Shown here: piece by piece, positions 34,459 to 46,869 of the stretch
Layout: every line of letters starts with the position of its first letter
How positions within the stretch are numbered: the stretch's first letter is position 1
Position numbers and translations under genes: made by a program
Source: Acidobacteriota bacterium
Lineage (GTDB): Bacteria > Acidobacteriota > Terriglobia > Bryobacterales > UBA6623
Assembly (NCBI GenBank): GCA_016125275.1
Contig: WGMB01000004.1
Span: forward strand, 496,001 to 560,000
DNA length: 64,000 nt
Direction: 5' to 3'
Notes under the pieces: generated by a model
Told to the model about the DNA's origin: nothing
Databases searched by the model: none
Seen by the model: the letters and a program-made list of their open reading frames with translations, nothing else

Positions 34459-35052
34459 ATGAGGCTATTGTTTCTGGTGACCTTCGTCTGTGCGGTTGGC
34501 GCAGCCCAAGAGGCTCCTCGGACGATGAAGCGGCTCTCGGTGTGGCTACAGAGTCCTGACGTTCCCAAAGATAGCTTCGCGGCGCAGCCGAAGCGAATGT
34601 TTCGGGCGGGGAACAAGTACTGTCGGACTGAGGAAGCTCCTGACACGGAGAATGGCATTCACGGTTTGCTGATCGCCAACGAGCCCGACGTTTGGATGGT
34701 CAACCGGCTAGATGAGACAGCGAAGCACATTGTCGATCCCGGCCCAACTTTCAACTGCCGCATGCCCATCCTTGGAAGTCACATCCGATCGCAGGAGGAT
34801 TTCGAAAAGCCCCTTCTGCAGCTCGAGTTCGGTCGTGAATTGGCATTCTTCAAGGCAGTCGGCGCCGAACAGTCGGAAGGCCCGCTGCTGACAGGCGACC
34901 CCACGATTGCCCATAGCGCACGAGTCGACGATGTCGACCTGATCCTGCTCACGACCGCGGAGCTCATCCCAAGGGCCGTGGTCGCCATCTCAAACGGTGC
35001 TCGGAGAGGTCTACTGGTACACCGAGTACTCCGTGGTTCCTTTCGAAGCTGA
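34459..35052 (+). CDS. small secreted protein of unknown function, probably frameshifted at its end
   Basis: 197 aa in the uninterrupted frame. Signal peptide (RLLFLVTFVCAVGAAQ) then a soluble domain with KRLSVWLQSPDVPKD and MVNRLDETAKHIVDPGPTF; two Cys (YCRTEE, FNCRMP). After about residue 182 (AVVAISNGAR) the reading looks non-protein-like, while the +1 frame from 35006 gives EVYWYTEYSVVPFEAELFAE and runs to a TGA at 35099-35101. One base gained or lost near 35000-35006 would restore a longer protein. Codons are less GC-rich than in neighbours. Confidence 0.6.
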   Translation: MRLLFLVTFVCAVGAAQEAPRTMKRLSVWLQSPDVPKDSFAAQPKRMFRAGNKYCRTEEAPDTENGIHGLLIANEPDVWMVNRLDETAKHIVDPGPTFNCRMPILGSHIRSQEDFEKPLLQLEFGRELAFFKAVGAEQSEGPLLTGDPTIAHSARVDDVDLILLTTAELIPRAVVAISNGARRGLLVHRVLRGSFRS

Positions 35053-35107
35053 GTTGTTTGCCGAACCGACCGGGGTAGAGATCCAAGAGCAAGGGCCCTG
35101 ATCGACC

Positions 35108-36028
35108 TCAGCGAGCCATCAACCGCGCCAAGTTCCCCCCGAAGATTGCCGCGGCGTCTTCCGCCGACACACCCAGCTCCGCCAGCAACGCCGACTGCGT
35201 CTCGAACACGCTCTTGTTCCAGCCGCGCGGGAAGAACGATGAATCGCTGCCGAACAGCAGCCTCCGTGCGCCGTAGACCCCCAGGGCCTGCTGAAAGACC
35301 TCTCCCAAGGTCGGCTCCGGGACCAGATAGCGTCGCCAGGCGTTGCTCGATGACGTGTCGAGCGACACGTTCGGGCACAGATCGCCCAGCATCAACGTCT
35401 CTCGAAAGTAGCCCGCCCCGAAGTGGGGAATCACGAAGTGCACGTCCGGGTGGTCGACGGCTACACGGTGCAGGTCGATTGGGTTGGAGCGGCTCATGTC
35501 GAACGGTGACGCCAGCCCAAGCTTCTTACGCACTCCCACCGACAACACGCCGCAGTGCACGAAGACCACGCGGCCCGGCGCGGCGGCCAGCTCCAGCAGT
35601 GGACGCACCCGCTCGTCTTGGATCGAGTAGCGCTGCATCGCCGGGAACAGGCACAGCCCTTGCAGCCCCAGCTCCTCGAAGGCGCGGCGCGTGCGCTCGA
35701 CCGCGTCCGGCGCCAGCGGGTTGACCATGAAGTAGCCGTAGAAGCGCTCCGGGTTCGCCCGCACGGCGTCCGCCGCGCTCTGCTCGTCACCGGGGATCGA
35801 CGCCATCAGGATCGTCTTGGAGACGCCGTGACGGTCGAGCTCGGCGGCCCAGCGCGCGGCCAAGGCGGCGTTGTCGGCGGGCGGAGCCTCCCAGCCCAGA
35901 CCGGCGACCAGGGCGTTTACGTTGGCGGCCGGTTGCGCCTGCTGCTTGCGGAGCGTCTCGAAAAAGCTGTGGGAGAACAGGTGCGCGTGGGCGTCTTCGA
36001 CGGGGAGCTCTCCCCAAGGGGTCTGCAT
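35108..36028 (-). CDS. amidohydrolase-2 family metal-dependent hydrolase
   Basis: 306 aa, no signal peptide. Begins VEDAHAHLFSHS (HxH metal pair), has VVFVHCGVL and FVIPHFGAGYF (further His ligands) and ends RLLFGSDSSFFPRG (the metal-binding Asp), the TIM-barrel pattern of amidohydrolase-2/ACMSD-type decarboxylases. Reaction and substrate unknown. It follows the OYE-family gene on the same strand at 19 bp, with AAGGA before the ATG, so they probably share a transcript. Confidence 0.83.
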   Translation of the reverse strand: MQTPWGELPVEDAHAHLFSHSFFETLRKQQAQPAANVNALVAGLGWEAPPADNAALAARWAAELDRHGVSKTILMASIPGDEQSAADAVRANPERFYGYFMVNPLAPDAVERTRRAFEELGLQGLCLFPAMQRYSIQDERVRPLLELAAAPGRVVFVHCGVLSVGVRKKLGLASPFDMSRSNPIDLHRVAVDHPDVHFVIPHFGAGYFRETLMLGDLCPNVSLDTSSSNAWRRYLVPEPTLGEVFQQALGVYGARRLLFGSDSSFFPRGWNKSVFETQSALLAELGVSAEDAAAIFGGNLARLMAR

Positions 36029-36047
36029 GGTTCGGTCCTTATCGGCT

Positions 36048-37499
<1,452 letters not shown>

Positions 37500-37513
37500 G
37501 GCTGGAATTGCCC

Positions 37514-37521
37514 AGTATAGT
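37514..37521. promoter_or_regulatory. overlapping -10-like elements for both divergent genes
   Basis: AGTATAGT contains TATACT on the minus strand (14 bases before ATG 37499) and TATAGT on the plus strand (upstream of the molybdoprotein gene at 37580). The two would compete if both are used. Confidence 0.3.
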
Positions 37522-37579
37522 GCGGCCTCAGGGCTGCGCATCGGACCGAGGTTACCCTGTGAAGAGAGGAGCCTCGACG

Positions 37580-38188
37580 ATGTTGTCCCCTTCCGATCGC
37601 GAACGACAAGAACAAGAGCGCCGGCAGGACGGCCGCTTGCCGCCGGGCCAGTCGCTCACGCTCAAGTGGCCGGTGCTCCACGAGGGGCCCATCCCGAAGT
37701 TCGATCCGGCCACGTGGACCCTGGACGTGGGGGGCTTGGTCTCCCAGCCGCTGCGGCTGAGCTGGGACGAGCTGCAGGCCATGCCGCGCAAACGCATCAC
37801 TGCGGATTTCCATTGCGTGACGACCTGGAGCAAGTTCGACAACGAGTGGGAGGGCGTACCGTTCACCGCGATCGCCGAGAGGGCCGGTGTGCTGCCGGAA
37901 GCCAAGTACGTGATCATCCGCGCTGAGAACGGCTACACCACCAACGCGCCGATCGAGGATCTGCTGCGGTCCGACGTGCTGCTGGCCGATCGGCACGCGC
38001 CGGAGCCGCTGACGCCCGAGCACGGCGGGCCGCTGCGGCTGGTCGTGCCGCACCTCTACGCCTGGAAGAGCGCCAAATGGCTGCGAGGCTTTGAGCTGAC
38101 GGCCGAAGACCGCCCCGGATATTGGGAGCAGGTCGGCTATCACATGTACGGCGATCCGTTCCGCGAGCAGCGTTATCGCCGGCAATAG
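37580..38188 (+). CDS. SUOX-fold molybdopterin-dependent oxidoreductase, short form
   Basis: 202 aa. Sulfite-oxidase-like fold: PAT WTLDVGGLVSQP region (about 42-55), SWDELQAMPRKRITADFHCVTTWS with the molybdenum-ligating Cys (in HCVT), and GGPLRLVVPHLYAWKSAKWL toward the end. No Tat signal, unlike MsrP/YedY, so cytoplasmic; the acceptor substrate is not known. AGAGGAG lies eight bases before ATG 37580, which decides the start over GTG 37559. Confidence 0.88.
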   Translation: MLSPSDRERQEQERRQDGRLPPGQSLTLKWPVLHEGPIPKFDPATWTLDVGGLVSQPLRLSWDELQAMPRKRITADFHCVTTWSKFDNEWEGVPFTAIAERAGVLPEAKYVIIRAENGYTTNAPIEDLLRSDVLLADRHAPEPLTPEHGGPLRLVVPHLYAWKSAKWLRGFELTAEDRPGYWEQVGYHMYGDPFREQRYRRQ

Positions 38189-38199
38189 AAGCCGCGCGC

Positions 38200-38205
38200 T
38201 ACCAT
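38200..38205 (+). promoter_or_regulatory. -10-like element, LOG gene
   Basis: TACCAT ends 10 bases before ATG 38216 and overlaps the alternative ATG at 38204. Confidence 0.3.
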
Positions 38206-38215
38206 GCGGGGACTC

Positions 38216-39007
38216 ATGGCCGAGAAACCGCACTATCCGCAGAAGGCCTACAAGAACCTCGAGTTCCTGGCCAGCGCCAACGCCCGCACGATTCGCATTC
38301 TGGCGGAGTATTTGGAGCCGCGGGCGCGGCTGGAGCGATTCGGCGTCCACAACACGATCGTGTTCTTCGGATCGGCCCGCTTCCGCGACCTAGAGACGGC
38401 CCAGTCCATGGCGGACAGAGCCGCCTCCGACGAGGACAAACGGCTCGCCGAAGTGGCCCTCAAGGGCGCGCGCTACTACGAGGAGGCCCGGCAGTTGGCG
38501 CGGATGCTCGCCGAGTGGGCCAATGAGAACAGCGAGGTCGGCTCGTCGTTCTTCATCTGCTCCGGCGGCGGCCCGGGCATCATGGAAGCGGCCAACCGCG
38601 GCGCCCACGAGGCCGGCGCCGCGTCGGTGGGCTTCAATATCAGCCTTCCGTTCGAGCAGCAGCCCAATCCCTACATCACGCCGGAGCTGTCCTTCGATTT
38701 TCACTACTTCTTTATGCGCAAGCTGTGGTTTGCGTATCTGGGCAAGGCGCTGGTGGCCTTTCCGGGCGGCTTCGGAACCATGGACGAGCTGCTCGAGATC
38801 CTCACGCTGGTGCAGACCAACAAGCTCCGCAAGCAGCTCCTGGTGCTGGTCTACGGCCGGGAGTACTGGAATCGCGTGCTGAACCTCGAAGCGCTCATCG
38901 AGTTCGGCACGATCAGCCCGGAGGACAGGGACCTGTTCCGCTACGTCGACACCCCCGAAGAGGCCTTCGCCACACTGACCGAGTGGATCACGGACAAGTA
39001 CCTGTAA
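38216..39007 (+). CDS. LOG family protein (TIGR00730; cytokinin-like nucleotide phosphoribohydrolase)
   Basis: 263 aa, longer than the shortest LOGs and typical of type II bacterial forms. The signature SGGGPGIMEAANRGA binds the phosphate and PGGFGTMDELLEIL carries the PGGxGTxxE catalytic motif. LOGs cleave nucleoside 5'-monophosphates to base and ribose phosphate. The ATG at 38216 is preferred over 38204 for the promoter reason above. Followed by a strong hairpin at 39054-39083. Confidence 0.9.
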   Translation: MAEKPHYPQKAYKNLEFLASANARTIRILAEYLEPRARLERFGVHNTIVFFGSARFRDLETAQSMADRAASDEDKRLAEVALKGARYYEEARQLARMLAEWANENSEVGSSFFICSGGGPGIMEAANRGAHEAGAASVGFNISLPFEQQPNPYITPELSFDFHYFFMRKLWFAYLGKALVAFPGGFGTMDELLEILTLVQTNKLRKQLLVLVYGREYWNRVLNLEALIEFGTISPEDRDLFRYVDTPEEAFATLTEWITDKYL

Positions 39008-39053
39008 CGGCGATCAAGCGGGCCGGCTCTCCTCCAGGACGCCCCCGGGGCGC

Positions 39054-39083
39054 GGTCCGATTTCCGTTGGACGGATTCGGACC
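39054..39083 (+). terminator. strong hairpin after LOG gene (terminator or 5' structure)
   Basis: GGTCCGA-TT-TCCGT-TGG-ACGGA-T-TCGGACC: two perfect stems of 7 and 5 bp with an asymmetric internal loop of 2/1 and a 3-nt tip loop. No T-tract follows, so a Rho-independent terminator is not certain. A TAATCT lies shortly downstream (39090-39095) as a possible -10 for the next gene. Confidence 0.5.
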
Positions 39084-39126
39084 CTGTGCTAATCTGAGGC
39101 CAATTTCCTAGCGGAGGGAAACCGTG

Positions 39127-40443
39127 ATGATGCGTAAAGCGTTGATGCTAGGGTGTTTGAGTTTGGCGGTGACCACTGGGGGTTGGGCCCAGCAGGCTCC
39201 GGCGGCCGGCGGCGGCGGGAACACCGGCGGAGGGAACGCCGGCGGCGGCACAGGAGGCGGGGGGACGACGGGAAATCCCGGCGGAGGCGGCACGAACGGC
39301 GGCGGCTTCGGGACCATCGGCGGACAGCAGGGCGGCCGGAACCAGCAAGACCCCTTCGGCCAGCAGCAGAATCCTTTCGGCCAGATGGAGCGGCCGATCT
39401 ACCTCTCGGGCGAGGTCCGGCTGGCGAATGGCGAGATTCCGCCCGAGCCGGTCCGCATCGAGCGAATCTGCAACGGGCAGAACCGGCCGGAAGGCTATAC
39501 CGACCTGAAGGGCCGCTTCAATTTTCAGGTGGGCGGCAACAACTCGGCCGCGCTCACCGACGCCAGCTACAGCGGCTTCGGTCAATCGGGCAACGGCATG
39601 AACGGGGCGGGGAACTTCGGCGGCATGGGCGGAGCTGGGACGAGCTTCGACGGGTCGCTCGACCTCAGCGGCTGCGAGCTGCGAGCCTCTCTGGCGGGCT
39701 TCCGCTCGGACCAGATCATGCTCACGCGGCGGCGGTCGATGGACAACCCCGACGTCGGCGTGATCGTGCTGCATCCGTTGGCGGGATTCCAGGGCGAGAT
39801 CGTCAGCGCAACGACACTGACCGCTCCCAAAAAGGCCAAGGCGAACTATGACAAGGGCGTGCGCGAGCTGCGCAAGTCCGAGCCGAAGTTCGACAAGGCC
39901 GCGCAGTACTTGGAGGCCGCTGTGGCCGAGCACCCGAAGTTCGCTTCGGCATGGACTTGGCTAGCCGAAGCGCGGCTGCGCCTGGACGACCAGGAAGGCG
40001 CCGAGGAGGCCCTCACCAAGGCCATCGAAGCCGACCCGGCTTACATCCGGCCGTACGAGCCGCTCGTGCAGATCGCCTTGCGGAAAGAAGACTGGCCCCG
40101 CGTGGCGGAGCTGGCCGATGCGACCTTGCGGATGTATCCCGGCCATACTCAGATCCGCTATTACAAAGCGGTGGCTGCGTATCGGCTGGGGCAGATCGAA
40201 GTGGCCGAGGCGACGGCCCGCGAGATCGCCGCGGGGTCGGACGCCAAGGCCTTTCCGCACGCCTACCAGATGATGGGCGTGATCTACGCCCAGAAGGGCT
40301 CGTTTCCGCAGGCCGCCGACTCGTTCCGAACCTACTTGGAGATGTCTCCGCAAGCGCCATCGGCGGAGCAGATTCGCAAGCAGCTCAACGAGTGGGAAGC
40401 GCTGGGCGTGATCAAGCCGGCTGAGACTGCCGAGGCGAAGTAG
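39127..40443 (+). CDS. secreted TPR protein with Gly-rich low-complexity N-terminus
   Basis: 438 aa. Signal peptide (about 1-21, WAQ) then a stretch rich in GGG, N, T and Q (about 25-85) and a beta domain beginning YLSGEVRLANGEIPPEPV (carboxypeptidase-regulatory-like), another GFGQSGNGMNGAGN linker, and finally TPR repeats (KKAKANYDKGVRELRKSE, AQYLEAAVAEHPKFASAW, and so on to about residue 420). Likely a periplasmic scaffold or matrix protein. GGAGGG lies eight bases before ATG 39127; GTG 39124 is the alternative. Common type in Acidobacteriota. Confidence 0.75.
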   Translation: MMRKALMLGCLSLAVTTGGWAQQAPAAGGGGNTGGGNAGGGTGGGGTTGNPGGGGTNGGGFGTIGGQQGGRNQQDPFGQQQNPFGQMERPIYLSGEVRLANGEIPPEPVRIERICNGQNRPEGYTDLKGRFNFQVGGNNSAALTDASYSGFGQSGNGMNGAGNFGGMGGAGTSFDGSLDLSGCELRASLAGFRSDQIMLTRRRSMDNPDVGVIVLHPLAGFQGEIVSATTLTAPKKAKANYDKGVRELRKSEPKFDKAAQYLEAAVAEHPKFASAWTWLAEARLRLDDQEGAEEALTKAIEADPAYIRPYEPLVQIALRKEDWPRVAELADATLRMYPGHTQIRYYKAVAAYRLGQIEVAEATAREIAAGSDAKAFPHAYQMMGVIYAQKGSFPQAADSFRTYLEMSPQAPSAEQIRKQLNEWEALGVIKPAETAEAK

Positions 40444-40467
40444 GCAAGATCCGGACCGCCGGCCGCC

Positions 40468-41418
40468 TCACTTCTTTGTAGAGCGGCCGGTGAATCCTCG
40501 AGTCGATTCCGCAGTCCGAAGAGCCGCCTCCAGGACCGCGGGGTCCTCGCCGAACCCCTGCAGCCAAAGCGTCTCCGGCTCCTGCCGCCGGAACCAAGTC
40601 CACTGCCGCTTGGCGTAGTTCCGCGTGGCCTGCGCGGTCTGTTCGATGGCTTCTTCGACGCTGATTCCGCCGTCGAGGCAGGCCAAGGCCTGCCGGTACC
40701 CCAGCGCTCCCAAGGCCCACGCCGAGCGGGGAGCTCCGCGGGCCAGCAGGTCGGCGACTTCATCCAGCAGGCCCACTTCGAACATCGCCCGGGAGCGGAG
40801 GTTGATGCGCTCGTAGAGGTGGACTCTTGGCGGGTCGAGCCCCAGCCGCACGATGCGGTAGCCTTCCAGCGGTTGCGGTTTCACGGCGTGCGCCTCAGTC
40901 AGCGGCCGTCGCTCGAGCAGGCACACCTCCGCCGCCCGAATCAGCTTGGGCCGGTCGTTGGGGTGGATCCGTTCGGCCGCCCGCCGGTCCAGTCGAACGA
41001 GCAGTCGATGCAGGCGGCCGCGATTGGCGATTCCTTCCAGGCGAGCCCTGAGCGACTCGTCCCGGGCCGGTCCCTCGAACAGGCCTTTGAGCAGCGCCCG
41101 CAAGTAGAATCCCGTGCCGCCGACCAGGACCGGTACCTTCCCTCGGGCCGTGATATCCGCCAGAGCGGCCCGTCCCAGGCGCGCGAAATCGCCGGCGCTG
41201 CAGCGATCCGCCGGGTCGAGAACGTCGAGCAAGTGATGTGGGACGCCCTCGCGCTCCTGGGGCGGCGTCTTGGCGGACCCGATGTCGAAGCCGCGATACA
41301 CCTGTACCGAGTCGAAGTTGACGATCTCGCCGCCCAGCCGCTGCGCCAGCGCCAGGCCCAGTGCGCTCTTGCCGGACGCCGTAGGCCCCAGAACGACGAT
41401 CAGGAGCGGGAGGCTCAC
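40468..41418 (-). CDS. miaA: tRNA dimethylallyltransferase
   Basis: 316 aa. Adds dimethylallyl to A37 of UNN-reading tRNAs. P-loop GPTASGKS near the start, DSVQVYRGFDIGSAKT (acceptor-site Asp), LVGGTGFYLRALL and RNYAKRQWTWFRRQ are canonical. GTG 41418 overlaps the preceding stop by GTGA, with no Shine-Dalgarno, so translation is coupled to the UxuA-like gene; longer open frames to 41952 are inside that gene. Confidence 0.95.
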   Translation of the reverse strand: MSLPLLIVVLGPTASGKSALGLALAQRLGGEIVNFDSVQVYRGFDIGSAKTPPQEREGVPHHLLDVLDPADRCSAGDFARLGRAALADITARGKVPVLVGGTGFYLRALLKGLFEGPARDESLRARLEGIANRGRLHRLLVRLDRRAAERIHPNDRPKLIRAAEVCLLERRPLTEAHAVKPQPLEGYRIVRLGLDPPRVHLYERINLRSRAMFEVGLLDEVADLLARGAPRSAWALGALGYRQALACLDGGISVEEAIEQTAQATRNYAKRQWTWFRRQEPETLWLQGFGEDPAVLEAALRTAESTRGFTGRSTKK

Positions 41419-42560
41419 GATGAGGAGGTCTTGGGTGCGACCGGTTTGGACTCGGCGGCGTGCCGCAGCGATTGCAAGTATCCGATCGCGAAAGCCCAAC
41501 CCACCTGATTGCCGACGGTGTCGCCGTCGAACTCCGGCGTGTGGTCGGGAATCATCAGATAGCGATAGCCGACTTCCTGGAAAGCCTTCATGCAGGCCAG
41601 CATGTCGCAATCCCCGTTGTCGTGCATCACTTCGAGGTACTTGAAGTAGGGCGTCTCGACCTTCACGTTGCGAAAGTGTACGTGGTTGATGCGGTCGCGG
41701 GAGCCGAAGTAGCGAATAGCCTCGGCGGCGTCCTCGCCCATCTCGGTCGTCACGCCGGTGTCGAGCGTGATGCCGTTGGAGGGGCTGTCGATCAACTCGA
41801 TCAGCCGCCGCTGGTCTTCGAGGGAGCGTACCGGCTGCGCGGCGCCCCGGAAGACCGGGACCGGCGGGTCGTTGGGGTGCATCGCCAGCCGCACGCCGCT
41901 CTGTTCTGCCACGGGGATGACGGCTTTGAGGAACATCTCCAGCCGCTCCCACATCTGCTCTCGGCTGTGTTCGCCCACGTTGGGCAGCGGCGGCAGATCC
42001 TTGGTGCGCTCGTAGTCGTAGTCCCTGCGCCCGCCGCCGCCGCGGCCCGTGGTCCGGCCGTAGCCTTCGGAGCCGCGCAGGGGCGTGAAGTTGTATTCGA
42101 CGACCGGCAGCCCAGCCTCGCCGGCCGCCGCGATCGACTTCTGGACGTTCTCGATCTCACGCGCCGCGTCCGGGCGGCCGTGCAGAATCCGGTGGAACTG
42201 CCCCAGATGGACCATCTCGGCCGAAAGCCCCCGCTCGCCCAGGTAGTCCTTGATGCGCTTGAGGTCGGCGGCGTTCCAGGGCGTCAGCGGCTCCTCGCCC
42301 CGGGGCCCCTTGTCCGCCGCCGGGACCATCTCCCGTTTGGTCAGCTTCGTGTTGAAGTGGGCCGGCATGACGACATGCTCCACGCCCATCTGCAGAAAGA
42401 ACGCGATGGTCTCGTCGGAGAGGTCCCGCAGGCCCTTGGCCACCTTCAGCCGAAAAGTCTTGGCGGCGTCGGCTTGCTCGGTCGGCGTCTGAGCGCGGGC
42501 CGCGCCCGCGGCGGCGAGGGCGGCGGTGGAGCGAAACAGTTGGCGGCGGGTCGTCGGCAT
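41415..42560 (-). CDS. exported UxuA-like TIM-barrel protein (copy 1)
   Basis: 381 aa. Signal of Tat-like or Sec type (TTRRQLFRSTAALAAAGAARAQ). The barrel follows mannonate dehydratase/xylose-isomerase-like order: GVRLAMHPNDPP (metal His), DSPSNGITLDTGVTTEMG, RINHVHFRNVKVE and MHDNGDCDMLACMKAF. In UxuA proper the site in the second block is Cys; here it is Asp (TLDTG). The export signal is unlike cytoplasmic UxuA, so the substrate is likely an extracellular sugar acid or an unrelated compound. Six bp after the second copy, and coupled to miaA. Confidence 0.82.
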   Translation of the reverse strand: MPTTRRQLFRSTAALAAAGAARAQTPTEQADAAKTFRLKVAKGLRDLSDETIAFFLQMGVEHVVMPAHFNTKLTKREMVPAADKGPRGEEPLTPWNAADLKRIKDYLGERGLSAEMVHLGQFHRILHGRPDAAREIENVQKSIAAAGEAGLPVVEYNFTPLRGSEGYGRTTGRGGGGRRDYDYERTKDLPPLPNVGEHSREQMWERLEMFLKAVIPVAEQSGVRLAMHPNDPPVPVFRGAAQPVRSLEDQRRLIELIDSPSNGITLDTGVTTEMGEDAAEAIRYFGSRDRINHVHFRNVKVETPYFKYLEVMHDNGDCDMLACMKAFQEVGYRYLMIPDHTPEFDGDTVGNQVGWAFAIGYLQSLRHAAESKPVAPKTSSS

Positions 42561-42566
42561 GTCGTC

Positions 42567-43673
42567 CTATCCTTCGGCGTTGACGGCTTGGATCAGTCCG
42601 CGAATCCACCCGTGCGAATACGAGCGACCGATCCGCCCGCCGTCGAAATCCCCGATGACTTGCGGCGTGTGGTCGGAGACCAGCGAGCTGGTGTAGTTGA
42701 CCTCCTTGAACGCCCGCATGGCGGCCAGCATGTCCACGTCGCCCTGATCGATGAAGGTCTCTACGTACTGCGGGACGTGACCGCGCACGCCGCGAAAGTG
42801 GACGTGGTTGATCTTTCCGCGTCCGCCGATGCGGCGGATGGCGTCGATGACGTCGACGCCCATCTCGGTCACCGTCCCCTGACAGAACGTGAAGCCGTTG
42901 GCTGGGCTGTCGACGGCGTCAAGGAACTCCTCGATCGAATCGGTGTCGGTGAGGATACGGTCGACGCCGCGCATGCTCTTGACCGGCGGGTCCTTGGGAT
43001 GCAGGGACATCTTCACGCCGACCTCGTCGGCCGCGGCGCAAACGGGCTTGGCGAACTCCACCAGACGCTCGAACAGCGTAGCCCGGGGAATCACTCCCAA
43101 CTCCGGGAAGGGAGGCTTCTCGGCCGCCCGAGCGTAGTCAAAGGCCTTGTATCCGGCGCCTCCGCGTCCCTTCACCGGGTAGTAGCCCACGTCGTCGCCC
43201 CACTTGAAGTCCGGCGACCAGCGCCACTCGATCACCTGCACGCCGGCGCTGCCGGCCGTGCGCACGCTGCGGCGAATGTTTTCGACGTAGTCCTTGGCGT
43301 CGGGCTTGCCGAGCATGGAGCTCATCAGCCAGTCCAAGGGGATCATCAGCGAGTAGAGCTCCAGGCCGAAGTCTTCGCACTTCTGCTGCAGCAGCGCGAT
43401 GTCTTCGGGCGACCAGTAGCCCTTGCCCTCGCGGTCCACCCAGTCGGTCCCTTGCAGGCAAACCCATTCCAGGCCGAGCTGCGCGATCCAGCGCAGGGTA
43501 TCGTCGTTGAGGTTGCCGATGTTTTCGCTGACCTTCGGCGTCCACCAGGCCTTGGGGGCGGTGGCGTCGGCCGCCGGCTGGGAGGAGTCGCCGCAGGCGC
43601 CGCAAACGGACCCGGCGGCCAGCGCGGCGGACTGCGTGAGGAAACGGCGGCGGGTCGACGGCGAGGCGGACAT
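42567..43673 (-). CDS. exported UxuA-like TIM-barrel protein (copy 2)
   Basis: 368 aa. Tat signal STRRRFLTQSAALAAGSVCGAC, whose Cys suggests a lipobox, so possibly a lipoprotein. Same barrel blocks as copy 1: GVKMSLHPKDPP, DSPANGFTFCQGTVTEMG (here the Cys is kept, as in UxuA), KINHVHFRGVRGH and DQGDVDMLAAMRAF. Start ATG 43673, 27 bases after a TACAAT -10. First gene of a run with copy 1 and miaA. Confidence 0.82.
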   Translation of the reverse strand: MSASPSTRRRFLTQSAALAAGSVCGACGDSSQPAADATAPKAWWTPKVSENIGNLNDDTLRWIAQLGLEWVCLQGTDWVDREGKGYWSPEDIALLQQKCEDFGLELYSLMIPLDWLMSSMLGKPDAKDYVENIRRSVRTAGSAGVQVIEWRWSPDFKWGDDVGYYPVKGRGGAGYKAFDYARAAEKPPFPELGVIPRATLFERLVEFAKPVCAAADEVGVKMSLHPKDPPVKSMRGVDRILTDTDSIEEFLDAVDSPANGFTFCQGTVTEMGVDVIDAIRRIGGRGKINHVHFRGVRGHVPQYVETFIDQGDVDMLAAMRAFKEVNYTSSLVSDHTPQVIGDFDGGRIGRSYSHGWIRGLIQAVNAEG

Positions 43674-43700
43674 GGCTTCTGCGGCTCGAAAGCGCTCTCG

Positions 43701-43706
43701 ATTGTA
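43701..43706 (-). promoter_or_regulatory. -10-like element for UxuA-like/miaA operon
   Basis: TACAAT on the minus strand, 27 bases before ATG 43673, allowing a short leader. Confidence 0.35.
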
Positions 43707-43746
43707 GGGGTTCGCCGCGAGCGCTGTCATCCGCTCCGGCGGCAAG

Positions 43747-43752
43747 TACAAT
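43747..43752 (+). promoter_or_regulatory. -10-like element, large cytochrome gene
   Basis: TACAAT ends eight bases before ATG 43761; CTGTCA lies 17 bases upstream of it, a possible -35. Predicts transcription starting at or near the ATG. Confidence 0.5.
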
Positions 43753-43760
43753 AACGCTCG

Positions 43761-46805
<3,045 letters not shown>

Positions 46806-46848
46806 GGCAGTCGCGGAAGAAAATCCGGCGGCGCGGTCGGGCGCCCCC

Positions 46849-46854
46849 TATAAT
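46849..46854 (+). promoter_or_regulatory. consensus -10 TATAAT for PSCyt3-DUF1552-ankyrin operon
   Basis: Exact TATAAT, 15 bases before ATG 46870 and upstream of it the 44-bp end of the intergenic gap; overlaps the alternative TTG at 46855. Confidence 0.5.
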
Positions 46855-46869
46855 TTGCAGTGGACTCCC

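Noticed and set aside
39190-39310. GGC-rich repeat DNA resembling a tandem repeat array
   Set aside because: It is the codon-level result of the Gly-rich linker in the TPR protein, with irregular unit length.
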